From contig NC_052395.1 in the NCBI RefSeq assembly GCF_009389715.1, positions 19,929,993-19,993,992 of the forward strand: a DNA stretch of 64,000 bases. Reading direction: 5' to 3'. Shown piece by piece: positions 1-12,940 of the stretch. The translations under genes were made by a program, and so were the position numbers. The DNA is from Phoenix dactylifera (taxonomy: Eukaryota; Streptophyta; Magnoliopsida; Arecales; Arecaceae). How positions within the stretch are numbered: the stretch's first letter is position 1; every line of letters starts with the position of its first letter. The notes beneath the pieces were generated by a model that ran no database searches, was not told the DNA's origin, and was given only the letters and a program-made list of their open reading frames with translations.

Positions 1-1393
1 CATGCAGCCACCCGCACCTATATTTCATAGTAGGTCACTGTGTTCTAACGACCGTTATTCTGCGGCATGGCAGGGCCAGGTGCAGGGCTCGGAGCTATGT
101 GGATGGGATGCCAAGGTCACGTCCCATCCGTCAGCCGTAGTCTGGAGGACGAGATCGATTGGACTTCATCAAACGATCCGACGATCACAGCATCAGCTGC
201 CGTCAGATCCCGGCCACCCGTGGTCCCACTGGTGCACCTCGTAATCGGGTACGACCTACCGTATAGCTGCAGGCGAGGGGGAGAAAGAGAGAGGGACCAG
301 CGTGGGCATCTTGGGAATAACCAGGACTAATAACGCCGGCAATGTTGTTTCCGCTCTCCAATTTCCATGCCCCGGGAAGGAGCAAACACTACTTGAGGCC
401 TCCTACAACTGCAATGATGCTTTTGCCGTTTCTAGAGACCACCAAGAGCTCAAATTCAATGGACTCAACAACCACCAGGCCATTCTCTTGGCGCCAAGCC
501 ATCAGCAGTAATCACAACATTAAGTACACGTTTAATATATATAGTCTAAAAGATTGCTTTCAAAATTGAGTTAGTATATGCTATGGAGCAAGAAAGAAAT
601 GGACGTGCACAGGGATAATCGTTGACAATACTCTCTAAGCCAAAAGATGCTCCAAAAACTAGTACTGTTTTTTTTTTTTCATATTTGATTGTAGAGAAGA
701 AATAATCCTTCACACTTGTGCTGGGAGTTAGGTGCTTGCCTCCACCCACATCACATGTCTCCCAACAACACGCTTCTTAAGTGGGCATCTCTCTCAAACT
801 CACACCCAAAATGTGATTGAGATTCCCCTTTCAAACCTACACACTCGGAAGGAAAGTAAGATAAAAAAAGAAAAAAAAAAGAGAACTAGATAGGAAAGAA
901 AAAGATACAATAACTAAGATAACCCGAACTAGACCCAACATTTTCTTCTCTTTTTTTTTCCTTGTGTTGTATAATTTTTTCTTTTGGCACCCAGTGCTCT
1001 GTCTCTTCTCTGTTCCCAGCTCCACTTTTTTTTTTTTTTTTTTTGCTCTTTTTGTGTTGTATGATTTTTTTGCCTTTTCTTTTGCACCTCGCTTCACCGC
1101 TGTGTCCCTTGACTGTCCCCAATCCCACCACTCGCTCGGCCCCCACGCTCGTGTCAGAGGCGTCCTCACGCACCAAAATTGGCCGCCTGCTCCGCCCCGG
1201 CTTCCTCCCAACGATATTCCACTCACCCTTCTCCCTTTCTCTCTCTGATACAAAAATTTAAAGATTAAAAGGAAATACGTTCTCGAGCTGTTCGTACCCT
1301 TTCTTTGTTCCTTTTGGTATCTTTAGTCACCTTTCTCCAAATTCTTGAAAAAAGGCCGGTCTGGGCTGGGAGGAGAACCACGGACTCGCTCAA
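1..1393. other. Gene-free flank 3' of the IPT gene
   Basis: I see no supportable gene here. Short open frames on both strands have no recognisable domains. From about 842 to 1075 there are A-rich and T-rich low-complexity tracts that create lysine-rich or phenylalanine-rich spurious frames. The stretch just below 1394 should contain the 3' UTR of the minus-strand isopentenyltransferase gene, but I cannot place its polyadenylation site. Confidence 0.5.
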
Positions 1394-2467
1394 TTAACAA
1401 CCGAGTGGAGGAGAAAGCGAGGACTCGAGGAAGCTCTCCACCGCGGCGACGCTGGGCCCCACCACGTCCCGGTCCCATGCCGCCGCCCACGCCGACCCCT
1501 CCAGCCGCGCCCGCACCGCCGCCGTCGCGTCCACCCGCTGGAGCGCCCACCCGCATCCGCTCTCCCCGAGCCTCCCGATCTTCCGCACCTGCTCCTCCGC
1601 CAGCCGCCGCGTGTTCGCCTTGATCGCCGCCACCGCCGCCGCGTGCTTCTTCGCCCCTTTCCCTTTCTCGAAATATTCTCGGAACTCCGGCACCCCAATC
1701 GCCTTCTCCAAGCCCGGGTGCCTCCCCGGCTCCGCCCCCTCCGCCGCGAAGTACGCCTCCAGCTCCGCCACCATCCCATCCGCCGCCATCTCCTCCACCC
1801 GTCGGTCCAGGTACTCCGCCAGTACCTTCTTCTCCACGTCCACCCAGAGAAAACAGCACCGGTAGCGCAGCCGCTCCCGTCTTCCCCGCCGGCTGTCCCC
1901 CGCCGCGAACGGGTCCACCCGAGGGTCGTGCCGTGCCGCCAGCAGCGCGTGGATGAACGAGTTCGACCCGCCCGCCACCACCGGGAGCCGTCGGCGGGCG
2001 GCGATTCCCTCGATGGCCGACGCCGCCAGGGACCTGAACTTCAGTGCCGGGAGCTCCCCAGCCTCGGGGTCGAGCTCCCCCAACAGATGGTGCGGCACGC
2101 CGCAGCGCTCCGCCAGAGGGATCTTGTTGGTGGTGATGTCGAGGCCACGGTAGACCTGGATCTTGTCGGAGTTGACCACCTCGGATGGAAATCTGGTCGC
2201 CAAGTCGATAGATAGCTTCGACTTGCCGGTCCCGGTTGCACCCATGACCACGACCACGCTCTCATTCCGGCGACTGCTGCAGGCCCTCCCGGGGAGGTAG
2301 AAGAGTTGGTGGTGGAGGCTCTGGCTGTCCACCGCCGTCATCACGCTCTGCTGCCCGAATAAGAACTTCGCCGTCGCCGCCCTCGCCACGGGCCGCTGGA
2401 CACCCTGGAGGAACGGAAGAAGAAGAGCGCTGAAGGTGCTGCCGCTTCTGGAGAATAAAATTCTCAT
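1394..2467 (-). CDS. IPT: Adenylate isopentenyltransferase (cytokinin synthase), plastid-type
   Basis: Intronless 357-codon frame. The enzyme moves a dimethylallyl group to the N6 of ATP/ADP, the first committed step of isoprenoid cytokinin synthesis. The P-loop GATGTGKS lies at about residues 76-83, followed by the DxxQVYRG-type motif (NSDKIQVYRGLDITTNK, about 99-115), the PHHLLG motif near 125-130, and the VAGGSNSFIHALL motif in the middle. The C-terminal part has the conserved Q-V-x-K-I-x-R region. About 65 residues precede the P-loop, basic and rich in Ser/Ala/Arg, as expected for a plastid transit peptide. I chose the ATG at 2467 because the frame upstream to 2650 is not IPT-like and this start gives the usual family length. 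The gene is far richer in GC than its surroundings. Lack of introns is normal for plant ATP/ADP IPTs. Which paralogue it is (IPT3, IPT5 or another) cannot be decided by eye. Confidence 0.95.
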   Translation of the reverse strand: MRILFSRSGSTFSALLLPFLQGVQRPVARAATAKFLFGQQSVMTAVDSQSLHHQLFYLPGRACSSRRNESVVVVMGATGTGKSKLSIDLATRFPSEVVNSDKIQVYRGLDITTNKIPLAERCGVPHHLLGELDPEAGELPALKFRSLAASAIEGIAARRRLPVVAGGSNSFIHALLAARHDPRVDPFAAGDSRRGRRERLRYRCCFLWVDVEKKVLAEYLDRRVEEMAADGMVAELEAYFAAEGAEPGRHPGLEKAIGVPEFREYFEKGKGAKKHAAAVAAIKANTRRLAEEQVRKIGRLGESGCGWALQRVDATAAVRARLEGSAWAAAWDRDVVGPSVAAVESFLESSLSPPLGC

Positions 2468-3916
2468 ATAGAAATTTTTTTTATTGCAGTATGAGTCAAC
2501 AGATTGTTGCAATATATTTTCTTCTAAAGAGGAGGAGTTTGAAGAAGAAGAACAGAGAATGGAGGAGAGAAGGAAGTAGAAAGGAGAATCCGATACAGCG
2601 TGTAGTGGAGGTGGGAGACTGGCATGCCAAGTGTTCGCCAATGATCTCATTCAGTACAAAGGGAATCAAGACTGTGGGAAAAGAGGGAATGCCGTTTCGC
2701 ATAAGAGCAGCAGCAGAGGGCAACCGCCCATCTCAATTCATGCACTTCTTGTTGTTGTTCTGGACCATGGACTTGGGTCTCTCTCCCACACACACTATTT
2801 CCCTTTGTCTTCTTTCTCACTTACCCTGTTTTGCTCACGCTAACGCTTTATAACTGGTTCCAGGTATCCCATATATATGTGTGTGTATGTGTGTATATAT
2901 ATATATATATAGATATATACAAGCTAACCCCTTTCCTATCTATTTAATTAAGTTTTAGGTTAATCATTTCGAAGACCATGCGTATGGGCGTTACACCATT
3001 AAATATTGTGGTGTGTTCTACTGTTCTGCTTCTATTCCCTGCCCTTCTCTCCCTTCTCCCGAAGCAGTATAAAAAAAAAGGCAACGAAATAATGGAAGGG
3101 TGATAAACCAGCCAGCTCTTGTCACGATCCTTCTGAGTTAATAGTTTGTCTTGGTCCTTGCTGGTTCGGTTGTGCTTACAAATAGATGGTTTGTGTGGAT
3201 AAAATAAGTGGAAGCATAAAAAAATGAGCATGCCTGGTGCTTTGGGATCAGCCCCACCCTGGGGCTCTCTGTCCTTAAATGCAGGAGAGGAGTGGGAATA
3301 TGGTGGCTTGGTTGGTTTGCAACTAGCACAAGTGGCCGCTGCTTGATCAGACCAGCATGGGTGGATGGTGGTAGTGAGTAATGGTGTTGGCCAAGTTGAG
3401 CCTCATCCGAACAAGGGAATCGGGTTGGCTGCATGGATTATTCCATTAGTCACGCATCGATGCGTCGTGCTTTCACGTACGGAAAGGATTGATATTTTTT
3501 TAATTCTTCGAAATATCGCATTTCACAATGTTCCAGCAAATTTAGTGTAGTTTCTCCGTGCCCAATGTAGTCATTGCCTGCTTGGACCTTGTCCATCTTC
3601 CAAGAGGAAGCTCAATCCAAGTGATATCTCACTAAATTAGAAGCGATCCAACTGCAGACCAACATGCACAAGGATGGATAAATTGGAAAAGAGCACAATA
3701 CATGTGTTTTCGTACGTATTTCTTCGTGGTTGGACTGGTCCACCAACTCAGTGATGGATCTGGTCCAACCGAAAATTATACCTAGATTAGGGGTAGGCCT
3801 TCATGTTGTGTATTGAAGAGTTTATTGGGGTTGCACATGTGGGGTTTACCTATGATTTATTAATCATCGAATTCCTTTGGGTTCGGGTTAATTCGACATT
3901 TTCTTGTTTTTGCAAG
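2468..3916. other. Upstream region of IPT; no gene recognised
   Basis: This holds the 5' leader and promoter side of the minus-strand IPT gene. A TG/TA microsatellite runs from about 2881 to 2920. Open frames around 3138-3434 and 3365-3550 are short, lack domain signatures and look like chance. I could not assign a TATA box or a transcription start with confidence. Confidence 0.4.
2881..2920. repeat. TG/TA microsatellite
   Basis: Alternating TGTG/TATG passing into a run of TA dinucleotides. A simple repeat visible directly in the sequence. Confidence 0.9.
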
Positions 3917-4230
3917 CACCGTGAGGAAAGGGACGTTGGATTGCCTTATAACAAGTGTGATGGATACGAGGGAACTAGGAGAGGGCCTATCACCATCTGC
4001 TATGGCTTTGCTCTCCTTCGGAGGAAGATGCGAACAACTTCAAATTACCCTAACCATGGTGAGTCTTCATTGTCATGGACCCAGAGAGCTCAAGTTGCAG
4101 GAGTGGTTAGCCTCAAAAGAGGGTATTCTTTCTGAGAAGGTGCCAAGGAGATGTTCTGTCTCGAGGTTTTTCTCAGATACGAAAGCACCAGCTAGAACGG
4201 CAGGGAGTGAAAAGCGAAACCAGACATCTT
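3917..4230 (+). pseudogene. Coding-looking terminal exon, family not recognised
   Basis: The pyrimidine-rich stretch TTTTCTTGTTTTTGCAAG just upstream looks like a 3' splice site. It is followed by about 104 codons open to a TAG at 4228-4230. The composition is protein-like rather than low-complexity: it contains segments such as ELGEGLSPSAMALLSFGGRC and GPRELKLQEWLASKEG and ends in a basic, polar tail. I do not recognise the family. I found no convincing upstream exons on this strand, so it may be the last exon of a gene with widely spaced exons, or a gene fragment carried here. The region 4231-5087 downstream shows nothing I can name. Confidence 0.35.
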
Positions 4231-5087
4231 AGATATTTTTTTCTTGTGCAACGAACATGTTCCCTTCGTCATGCTGAAGTACAGCATCCCCTTTGACAAT
4301 AGCTAGATATGCTTGTGAGGAGAAACTAGCAAGTCAGGCAAAAATACATACATGTCCATAAACATAAATTTCAAAATAAACGTACGTGATGCATTCATGA
4401 TGAAAAAGAGCATATATGACGTTACGAGAAAAAAAAAAAAAAATCAAAGGGAAACAAACAAGAAAGAATGGCCATAATTTGAAACACATAACTGATATAA
4501 AAAAAATAAATAAATAATCTTTGATCTGCTGATCGATCTTCATGTACCATGCATGCACTAGCCTGGCTCCTCTCTTGTGCATGCTGCACAGAGAAAGTGA
4601 CGTGATATGTTGGATGATGCAGATTTTTTTTTTGTATGTGTTTAAGATTTACATGTAGAATTTTATGGACGAAGTTATCCACCACTAGGCCTCGATAAAG
4701 CTTTTAAATGCTCAAGCTTGGATACGTTAATTATTTCCATGACAGCAAACTTTGTAATTCTAACAAGCACCAATCTTTCTAGTACAATGGGAATAAAAGT
4801 CTTCTTCTATATATATACAAGATTGACAAGCGGCAGTTTTCACACATGGCTTGCAGCTCAGAAAAATGGAGCAAAAAGAACTCGCAGTTCTCCCTTATCG
4901 AAAAAGACTTTAAAAAAAACACCTTAGATGTTTATAAACATCAGGTCCTCAGATCCCAAGTTGTAGGAATTTCCCAGATCTTGGTGTAGGTTATAATTGG
5001 CCAATAGGTGCACTTGGATTAACTTGTCTTCTTTATTGAAAGCCACCTACGTAGGTTGATGACAGTCCAGAGTAAGGGGATTATAGA

Positions 5088-5464
5088 CAATTCTGCTTCT
5101 GTTATAAGTGTCTGGACTGGTCTCACTTGGTGAAGGAGTGTAAAAAATTAAAATGGCTAGTTGTATCTTAATTATTGTAGTTGTCGTTATGGGTCCTTCA
5201 ATTGCCCTGAACTGACCTTTAGTTGTCTATCATAGAAGAATTTAGATAAGGAACTCTCTTAGAGCTGTCCAAATATTGTTCTTGCCAATTTTAAATATGA
5301 TGCAAAGAGAAAATTTTGATCGTGCAAGTGCCACTACCTGGAGAGGTTATTTGGACTGGGGATACTGATGTCCCTGATGCTTTGTTTTATTTTCTTTCTG
5401 CTGATGTAGCTGACTGTACTTATTTAAGAGCAATATGAAACGCCGTTTTACCAAAAAAAAAAAA
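5088..5464 (+). mobile_element. Degenerate retroelement fragment with zinc knuckle and LINE-like 3' end
   Basis: At about 5094-5136 one frame reads C-Y-K-C-L-D-W-S-H-L-V-K-E-C, a perfect Cx2Cx4Hx4C zinc knuckle as found in retroelement gag/ORF1 proteins. Some 310 bases later the sequence ends with CCGTTTTACC followed by a run of A (about 5450-5464). The same terminus (CCGTTTTTACC plus A-run) ends the large LINE at 25.2 kb. I infer a LINE-derived fragment with an internal deletion. No intact frame connects the two parts, and the outer borders are uncertain. Confidence 0.45.
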
Positions 5465-6218
5465 GCATTTGCACGCCCTAAACTCCGTCCGAGTCTGGAT
5501 TTGATATTCCTATTATCTTGGAAGCTTGACCAAACATGGTACAATATTGGAATGCAATTCGGCAAGATTGCATGTGGCAGGGCTGGGATATGCAAGACAT
5601 GGCAAGGTTCAAGCCAAATCAACTCGACTGGTCTAATAAGCTAGGCTTAACTCGTTCCTGTCATGAGGCAGTACAATTTAATTTCTTTGGCTTTCGGTGT
5701 TAATAAACTTTTTCTACGTTGACTCGTCCTCTACTTCTTGACATTTGGAGGATTATTTTTGGCTTGTTTAGCTTCTAGGTTACACTTATTTATCATGAAT
5801 GTAATGCAACAACAGATTAGATGGCCTTCTATATCACCAACGTGGATCGCACTAATGGAACTCTGTCACGATTACTATGTAAAGGCTCGGGAGCATTTTG
5901 TTTTCTGATTTGCAATGGATGCTTTATTCTTGCCCATTATAACCCCAAAAGAAAAATCTATTCCAACTCAAATTAATTTATATTGTTCTATTTTTTGCTT
6001 AATGCCAATTTTATTAAGGACGATACTATATAAGTTTCCTCATAATAAGTAGTTGCGAAGGGGTTTGCCTACCACCTGTAATTCAAATTTTAAGGTGATA
6101 TTCTACTAGATGTGAATTCAAGTGGAACCAAAATTTTCTCCTGCTTTATACTCCAAATCCTAGAAAGATAAATTAACATGCTATGGTTGCAAGAAGGTGG
6201 CTTATATGTTGTTTGCGC

Positions 6219-6221
<3 letters not shown>

Positions 6222-6252
<31 letters not shown>
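6222..6252. repeat. (AT)n microsatellite
   Basis: Uninterrupted alternating AT run, seen directly. Confidence 0.9.
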
Positions 6253-6254
<2 letters not shown>

Positions 6255-8147
6255 GACATAACAACTGTTCTAATGAATTATTTAGTACTATAATGATCTG
6301 ATATAATGTATATTACAGCTCTTGTTTAACTTATAAATTTATAGTAATAAAATATTATCAAAAATTAAATTTTTTAATTTCTCTTCAAAAGTGATTGTAC
6401 ATTTGGAAAATAATGTTTTTCTCATCCAGAAAATGGTGAATGGAAAAATGTCCTCAAAAAATAGTTATAATATTCATTGTAATAGTGATTAAAGCTTGAA
6501 AAATTACATTTTGAGATAAAAAAGGCTATTATATATAATCATGACAATAGTTAGTAACATTTTCAATCGATTCCATTATAATGGAGTCATGCTATCATTG
6601 AAACCTTTGAATTATTTTTGCATATAAAATGAAATTCATACCGGCCTTAATACCCTCAGGTTGCATATAACTTTCCCTCGTAGAATATTGTCCAACCATT
6701 TCATTCTTTTTTTATGGAATTTTGCACATCCTTAGTAGGGTGCAAAAGCAAATGTTGTACATGGATGGTATTGATTTGCTCAAGGAAAGAGCAAATTGCG
6801 AATAGTCAACTTCTGTATAGATTTTTGTATAATATGATTAGATTTGATAATTACTCTAACTTCGCAGTTTTCAGTTTCGCTTATGACAGAATTGTCTACT
6901 TCTCTACAATTTCAATATGGAGTGAATTTGCTTGGCATATAGAAGTGTATGGATTCTAATATTGGTACATTATTTACATATTATAAAAATACATATTTGC
7001 CCCTTCCAACATTTTGCCTCTTGGTTGATTTCACGTATAATTTTGAATGTTCTAGCAAGAGCGTAGATTAAAAATTCAACAAGTAGAAAGTGATGCTTAC
7101 ATATCTTAGCGTTACTTATTGCTACGTGGCAAGATAAATTTACGGACGCAGACTGTCATCCAAGTAATGCTGAAATGCTGATCAAAGATAGTGATTGTTA
7201 TGTCGACAATATTAATTACTATATTTTGTTGTATCCATACTTTGTAGTGTAATGCGTCATGCCAAGCCCCCCTTTGACTTATGAAGTATAAAAAAATAAC
7301 CCCTGGCTTTAATCTAAAAGCATCAAGTAGAGACCATGATATGGCATACTGTGGTAAGACATAATTTCAATTTCATTGACCATAAATTGACACCAGGTTG
7401 CAACAAATATTTGCCGCCTTACAAAATTTTGGCTGCAGTTGCCGTGGAGTTTCAATTGGCAGAAGTCCACAAAGGTTCAAGCCAAATGGCATCCCTTTAG
7501 CGCGCCATTACATTTATTATTATTATTATTTGGGTAGGATAGGTTTTTCACTAACCAAGGAGCCAACAAACATGTACTAAAAGGCTAGATTCTCTATAAT
7601 TGCAATAAATTATGTCCAAGTCCATTGAGTTAGACCTCAACTAGAGTTTGATGGCCTCATTCACTGTTTCATCAAAGTAGCTAAAAGAAAATGATAGCTA
7701 TAGTTCTTGGTTGCATGAGCGGCTTAGGCACTTCAGCTTCAATACTATAGACAAGGAGATATTGCCTTAAAAAAAAAAGGGTATTATCCAGAAGGAGTCT
7801 TCTTGTTGGGCCGCACACTGTCACGACGCTTAACCCTTATAATATCATCTCTAATGTCACAGTCTTCGTCACCTTGATGTGCTGTGGCCTTTTGGAAGTG
7901 AAACTGTGAAAGAGAAGAGCTTAATAAATTACTTTAGCTTACTTCATAGAAGATGGCGTGGCCAACATGGTACCCACAAAAATAAAGGGTTGGTGCAGGG
8001 ATTGCCCATTTTTCTGATATCCAGAGGAGCTGCGAACGAACGTTGCCTTTTTAAGAATGCTGCTAGTGTGGGCCCTCACTTCCAAGCCAGCAGCCCCCAC
8101 GGCTCAAACCTATATCTTCCGTCCCATTGGCTATAGATCCTCCCCCT

Positions 8148-8175
8148 TCTCTCTCTCTCTCTCTCTCTCTCTCTT
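8148..8175. repeat. (CT)n microsatellite
   Basis: Uninterrupted CT dinucleotide run. A (GA)n run follows at about 8305-8323, so the two could pair as an inverted simple repeat. Confidence 0.9.
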
Positions 8176-8895
8176 TGTTTATTTATGGGGTTAGTTGGTT
8201 TACTACAGCAATAATAATGATAGCTACCAGCAAATTGAGGCTGTTTCCATTCGAATCCCCTCACCAAAACCTGGCAAGTTGCACACACTGTCCGTGACAA
8301 ACAAAGAGAGAGAGAGAGAGAGAGTTGGACAATTATAAGAGTAAGGTTTTAGTAACCCTACAATCCCCTAAGTAGCAGCTTGCATCAAAACTGTAATTGA
8401 TTGACATTATATTAGCCATATTCTTAGAAAAATTGCTTCATAATAAAAATAATGGCATGTTTGTCCAAACAATAGATACAAAGATTATTGCCTTAGTTAT
8501 ATATTCTTTCAAACAAAAATGTTATTTTATTAAAAGATAAGGTGATCAATTATTTGAATTTTCATTGTATAATGTAGGAGCCTCCTTGCGATCATGGTGG
8601 TGGTTGTTTTAATATTGTAAATGATCTTTATCTATACTGCCATACAAAGGGATGCACCTTCACACTCGACTTCCCTTCAAATGATATTTTTCACTGTTTT
8701 TTTTTTTAGCGATGGAGAAATGCTTTGAGCTATTCTTTCCGTTCAAGATCTGACGTTCTCGTCAGGCTAAGCGTTCAAATCTATTTAAACCTAATTACAA
8801 ATACCACGATCGGCCTGTGGTCAGCTCCAATGAATCCGTACTGCAGTGTTTCTTAATCCACATAGGTAATGGGTCGGATCCGCTCAGATACAATT

Positions 8896-9035
8896 TGTAA
8901 CAATACAGGATCTTATCCAAAATAACTAGCGGAAAGGTATTATTTGAATTTCTTGATTCTATATAAGTATTTAAAATCCATCCAGCGAATAATCGACGTG
9001 GGACTTTTCCACACAATTCTGCTACCAAACGGATA
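8896..9035 (+). repeat. Diverged copy of a short LTR-like repeat (family A)
   Basis: Begins TGTAACAATAC and shares its layout with 14597-14733: a GGTATTATTTG block, a CTTGATTCTATATAAGTATT block holding a TATA-like sequence, then CCAGCGAATAATCGACGTGGGAC. The two copies align by eye but are clearly diverged. The start with TG and the internal TATA-like box suggest a small LTR (TRIM class) remnant. The right border is approximate. Confidence 0.45.
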
Positions 9036-12000
9036 AGATGATTTATGCTTTATTGTTGGAATAAATATGATGAACAAGCTTGTGCATCCGCACGCAACGA
9101 GTTGGGGCGCAGGACCCGAGGGGAGGGCGTGAGCCCAAATCATTATTACGGGACTCACCTCGCCAAGGACAAAGGACGAGGGAGTGCGAGCCGAGGGAGG
9201 GGGGCAGCGCTAAGAATAACAAAATGGGAGGAGGTCAGAAGGGCACCAATTGCGAGTGGTTGCTTAAACTTGTCTCTTTCCAACCGCTGAACACTGAATG
9301 TGCGTGGACCATCGAGTGCTCCTACCTCCTGTTCGACACGCTTACATGTCCTCGACGAATCATTAGCTATTCCTTTAAATAAGCCAATGTGTGGTACTGG
9401 TGCTTTATGTTTTCTAGCTAACATGCTTTAATTTATATTGATTTTGACTATAGGTGGTAAAATACATAGAATCTATACAATTTTTTAATGTATTTGTTGG
9501 AGATAGCATCCGAAACCGTGAACGGTTTATACGGTACAAAGATTTGTGAGATCAAGTGAGTGAGTGATCTACTTGGCTGGCTGTTTAATCGGGCCTTGCT
9601 GATGACTGGATAATTGGGTTGATGATAATATGAGTTGAGTCGATATTTCTTCTCTCTTCTTTTCTATTTTTTTATATGGTGGAAACTTAAATCTATTATA
9701 AAAGTTCTCTTAAAAATTTATTTAAAAAATACCATGCAGTACAATTTTTGATATATTTGTATGGCATGCAGGAAGAGATTCGCGTGAAATATGAAAACAA
9801 TCAGACTGCTACAAAGTCAGCATTTCAAGCGGAAAAAATAATTTATATTATCTGAGTTGAGCCATGCTCGCCAAATGAATCAACTAGGTAGGGTCATTTT
9901 GGCATAATTATGTGGCTTTGGACTGTTCTACCATAATTACAAAATATATTTTTCAAAGTAAAAAAAAAAAGGGAAGTACCTATCTGACTATTTTTAGATC
10001 ATCTCTATTACTGATTAATTATTACCGTGGGACAAATCCTCGCTCCTAAGACTGATGGTTACCAACTTGTTGTCTTGAATGGTAAGTCACGACTAGCTTT
10101 TATTTTCGTTCCCCATGAGAGGTGGAAGTGGCATGCTAGACTTCCAAAATTCTGCTTGAGCTTCTTCGCAATCTAGGAATTACAAAGGTCGAGTTTCAAA
10201 ATATGGGAGATAAAGATGCTCCCTTACATGATTAGAGAGGTTCCATGAGAAACACAAAAAGATTGTGCTCCCACCATCAATCTCAAATTTAATAAAAAAG
10301 AAAAAGGAAGAATCGATAACTTGCTTCAATACCCTAGAGAAAGCATGGCCTCCAAGGGAGATACTGGTTTATGAGGAAGAATTTTCCCTTTGTATTAGGA
10401 CAATGTAGCAAGACAATGACCTATATCACACTAGATGTACTAAAGATTAGCTTGATGTGCTTAAATCTTAATACAATTGATATGTTGTTTAATTAGTCCT
10501 AATTAAGAAATAAGAGCAGATATGCTCCACCATTAGAATCAATTACCAAGACAATGCCCACTTCTTTGCAAGCTGTGAATGATTCTATATAAAGTATTTT
10601 AACGAAATCACGGGTATAATCTCTGGGGAGCTCATCCGTGACCGCCAACGATCCTAGATCTTGACCCTCCTCCCAAACATGTAGATTGGTGATGATTTTT
10701 TTAAAAAAAAATAACACCAACATAATAGGAGTAGTTGGGCTGCCTTAGCCTCTCAGAGTCTTGAAGAAGCATTGCATATTTATTAAGAAAAGATTCACTC
10801 TAGTGTGCGATGTGGATGAGTAGTTCCGAGATGCAAAGTGCCTGAATACCACCTACCTAGTTATGTAGAGAAGTATTCAGACGAGAGAGTAATATTATGG
10901 GAATGCATTCCTGGCTTGAGATGGACATATTGAGAGTCAACTTTCTGCATGTAGTCCACGGATTCGAACCAATAGATGCTCCCATTGTAGGCCATGGTTT
11001 TCGTCCGCAAGCATCTCTTTAATAATAATCCTTAGTTGATGCTAATAGAAGTGGCTACTTTAACGTAATGGAAATTAAGAATGCAGTGCGCCATGACGGC
11101 ATGATCTGCAGGGTGTTTAGGTGGACTACGACTGTTAGTGACATACAAATGTCATCTGAAAATTTTGGCTTTTGATGCATTTTATTCTTAGTTCAAGTTT
11201 ATGAGGTACCATACAATGCACGGAACTGATTTGTTTTCTCTCTTTGGATCGAGAGTGCTTGTCTTCATCAATTGATCAATCAAATCACTAGATTACCAAA
11301 AGCTTGCAAGTCCAAACCTCCTTCTTGTCTTGTTTTCAGGGAAAGATTAATCATTGATTCTTATCATATCATAATTATGACCAATTTAAACATTGAAGTC
11401 AACATGTGATTTAGTTACATATAGTGTAGCTTTCATTACGCACTTACAGTCCCCTTAATTATTGTTTAATTCATGTCCCACTATAAATGGATAATTTGTA
11501 GAAGAACTCAAATGTAAGTAGAAGTCCAATTATACAACTTGCAAATAACGGTACTCAAAAGGTGAGGACAAGAAGAAACTGGTAGAGATGACTCGGTTTT
11601 GAATGGAACTTCAAGTCCTAGCTTCAGGTCATGTTCCGTTCTGATTTGCTATTTTATATGTGTCTGTATTTGTTGAGAGCTTTCTCATAATGAGTACCAA
11701 ACCCCTAAATTTCCCAACCACATCTTATACTATGAACAGATTGATCACATCCGAGGCATTAGTTTAATCACTTCTACGTGGGATTTTTATAAAGTTACAC
11801 CAGTCCACCCGCCCAGCTGGCAATGGGTAGGAGAGGGAAGCTTCACCATTGCCGTAGAGGTATCTCGCCACCTGTTGCCTTTGTGGAACATCTAGGACAG
11901 CACAGGCAGATGAGCGGCAGAGTTCGGATTGTTTTGAGATCTATGCAGTAGGTGATCTAATAGTGGACGGACACGAACAAAGGTGGCGTTAGAAACTTTC

Positions 12001-12380
12001 TGATTAAACAAAATAATAATCACGCAAAAAAATTCTAAACTAATTTTTATTTTTTAAAATTTTTAATTTGGCATAATCAGATCATCGAACCTTGCAGAAT
12101 GGTTCGGATTGTATCGTTCGCGATGGCAACTATTAGATGGCACATTGCATAGGTCGTCTTGAAGCGCCCATAGGTGAACCATTCTTTCGCACAAAAGATA
12201 CAATCTGAACCCTTGCAGGAAGCCCCACATAATGGTCTTGCTTCTCCTTCCAAACTCTTTTCTTTCTTTTCTCTGACAACACAACCATTTTTTGCAACAC
12301 AGATAATTATCTTCAGCCAGAATAGGACACTTACTACGAACATCAACATACCACATAGCCTGCCAAGAACTTGTTTGAAC
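9036..12380. other. No gene recognised
   Basis: Short frames only. The frame on the plus strand around 9045-9380 is GC-rich for the region but has no known domain. The rest is AT-rich with scattered stops in all frames. Confidence 0.4.
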
Positions 12381-12520
12381 TTTGAAATTTGACTTTCAGC
12401 CATATGCAACTTAATCAAACTTTCGGTGTCCAAGTTTGGCAGAGCATGTCTGTCTTCTTTACAGTTTGAGCCTGGTTTGAAATTATACTTCAGAATTGAG
12501 CCTGCGCCTTTCTAGTAGTT
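12380..12520 (-). other. Possible exon fragment, minus strand
   Basis: One minus-strand frame reads with protein-like composition across about 45 codons (containing LDTESLIKLHMAESQISKFK) and meets a possible GT donor after the following Q. It lies downstream of the terminal exon at 13398-13539, so it would belong to a different transcript or be a decayed fragment. I do not recognise it. Confidence 0.2.
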
Positions 12521-12931
12521 CCAATTGATTTCTTCAAAAATGAATGTTTAATCATTTACACACTGCTTACACCGGCTGAATCATTTTCAACATCCAAGGG
12601 AAAGTATTTAAGTAGTCATATGTAAAATTATCCCCTTTCCATCCTTAACCTGTCATTTAACAGCCCATTTGGTATGATCAAACCATTATAAGCTAGTTTC
12701 CAATCAAAATTCCAGTCCTGTGATTTTGAATGACATAGTTATGAGAACTGTGAAAAATTAAGTCTGAATTAAAGAGAAAAGGAGGACAAAATCACCGACC
12801 TGTCGTGTCTGGCAAGAAAAACCAAGTTTACACCTGTTCCAGGAATGTTCATATTACTAACGCATAGGTTATCCATGCTGTGATCTGATCCTCCAGCTTT
12901 TGCCATTTATATTTACTCCATCAACAATGAC

Positions 12932-12940
12932 TTACTTCCT
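12932..12940 (+). repeat. Left target-site duplication of the SINE
   Basis: TTACTTCCT, repeated exactly at 13107-13115 after the A-rich tail. Confidence 0.75.

Larger units (their letters stand above)
5465..8895. other. AT-rich stretch without recognised genes
   Basis: No domain-bearing frame on either strand. Contents seen: an (AT)n microsatellite at 6222-6252, a (CT)n run at about 8148-8175, and a (GA)n run at about 8305-8323. The frame at 6714-6959 and those around 7879-8300 have no recognisable motifs and are probably fortuitous. Confidence 0.5.

Noticed and set aside
1323-1859. Long frames antisense or out of frame to the IPT gene
   Set aside because: GC-rich coding DNA leaves other frames open; these are Gly/Arg-rich or Pro-rich shadows with no motif.
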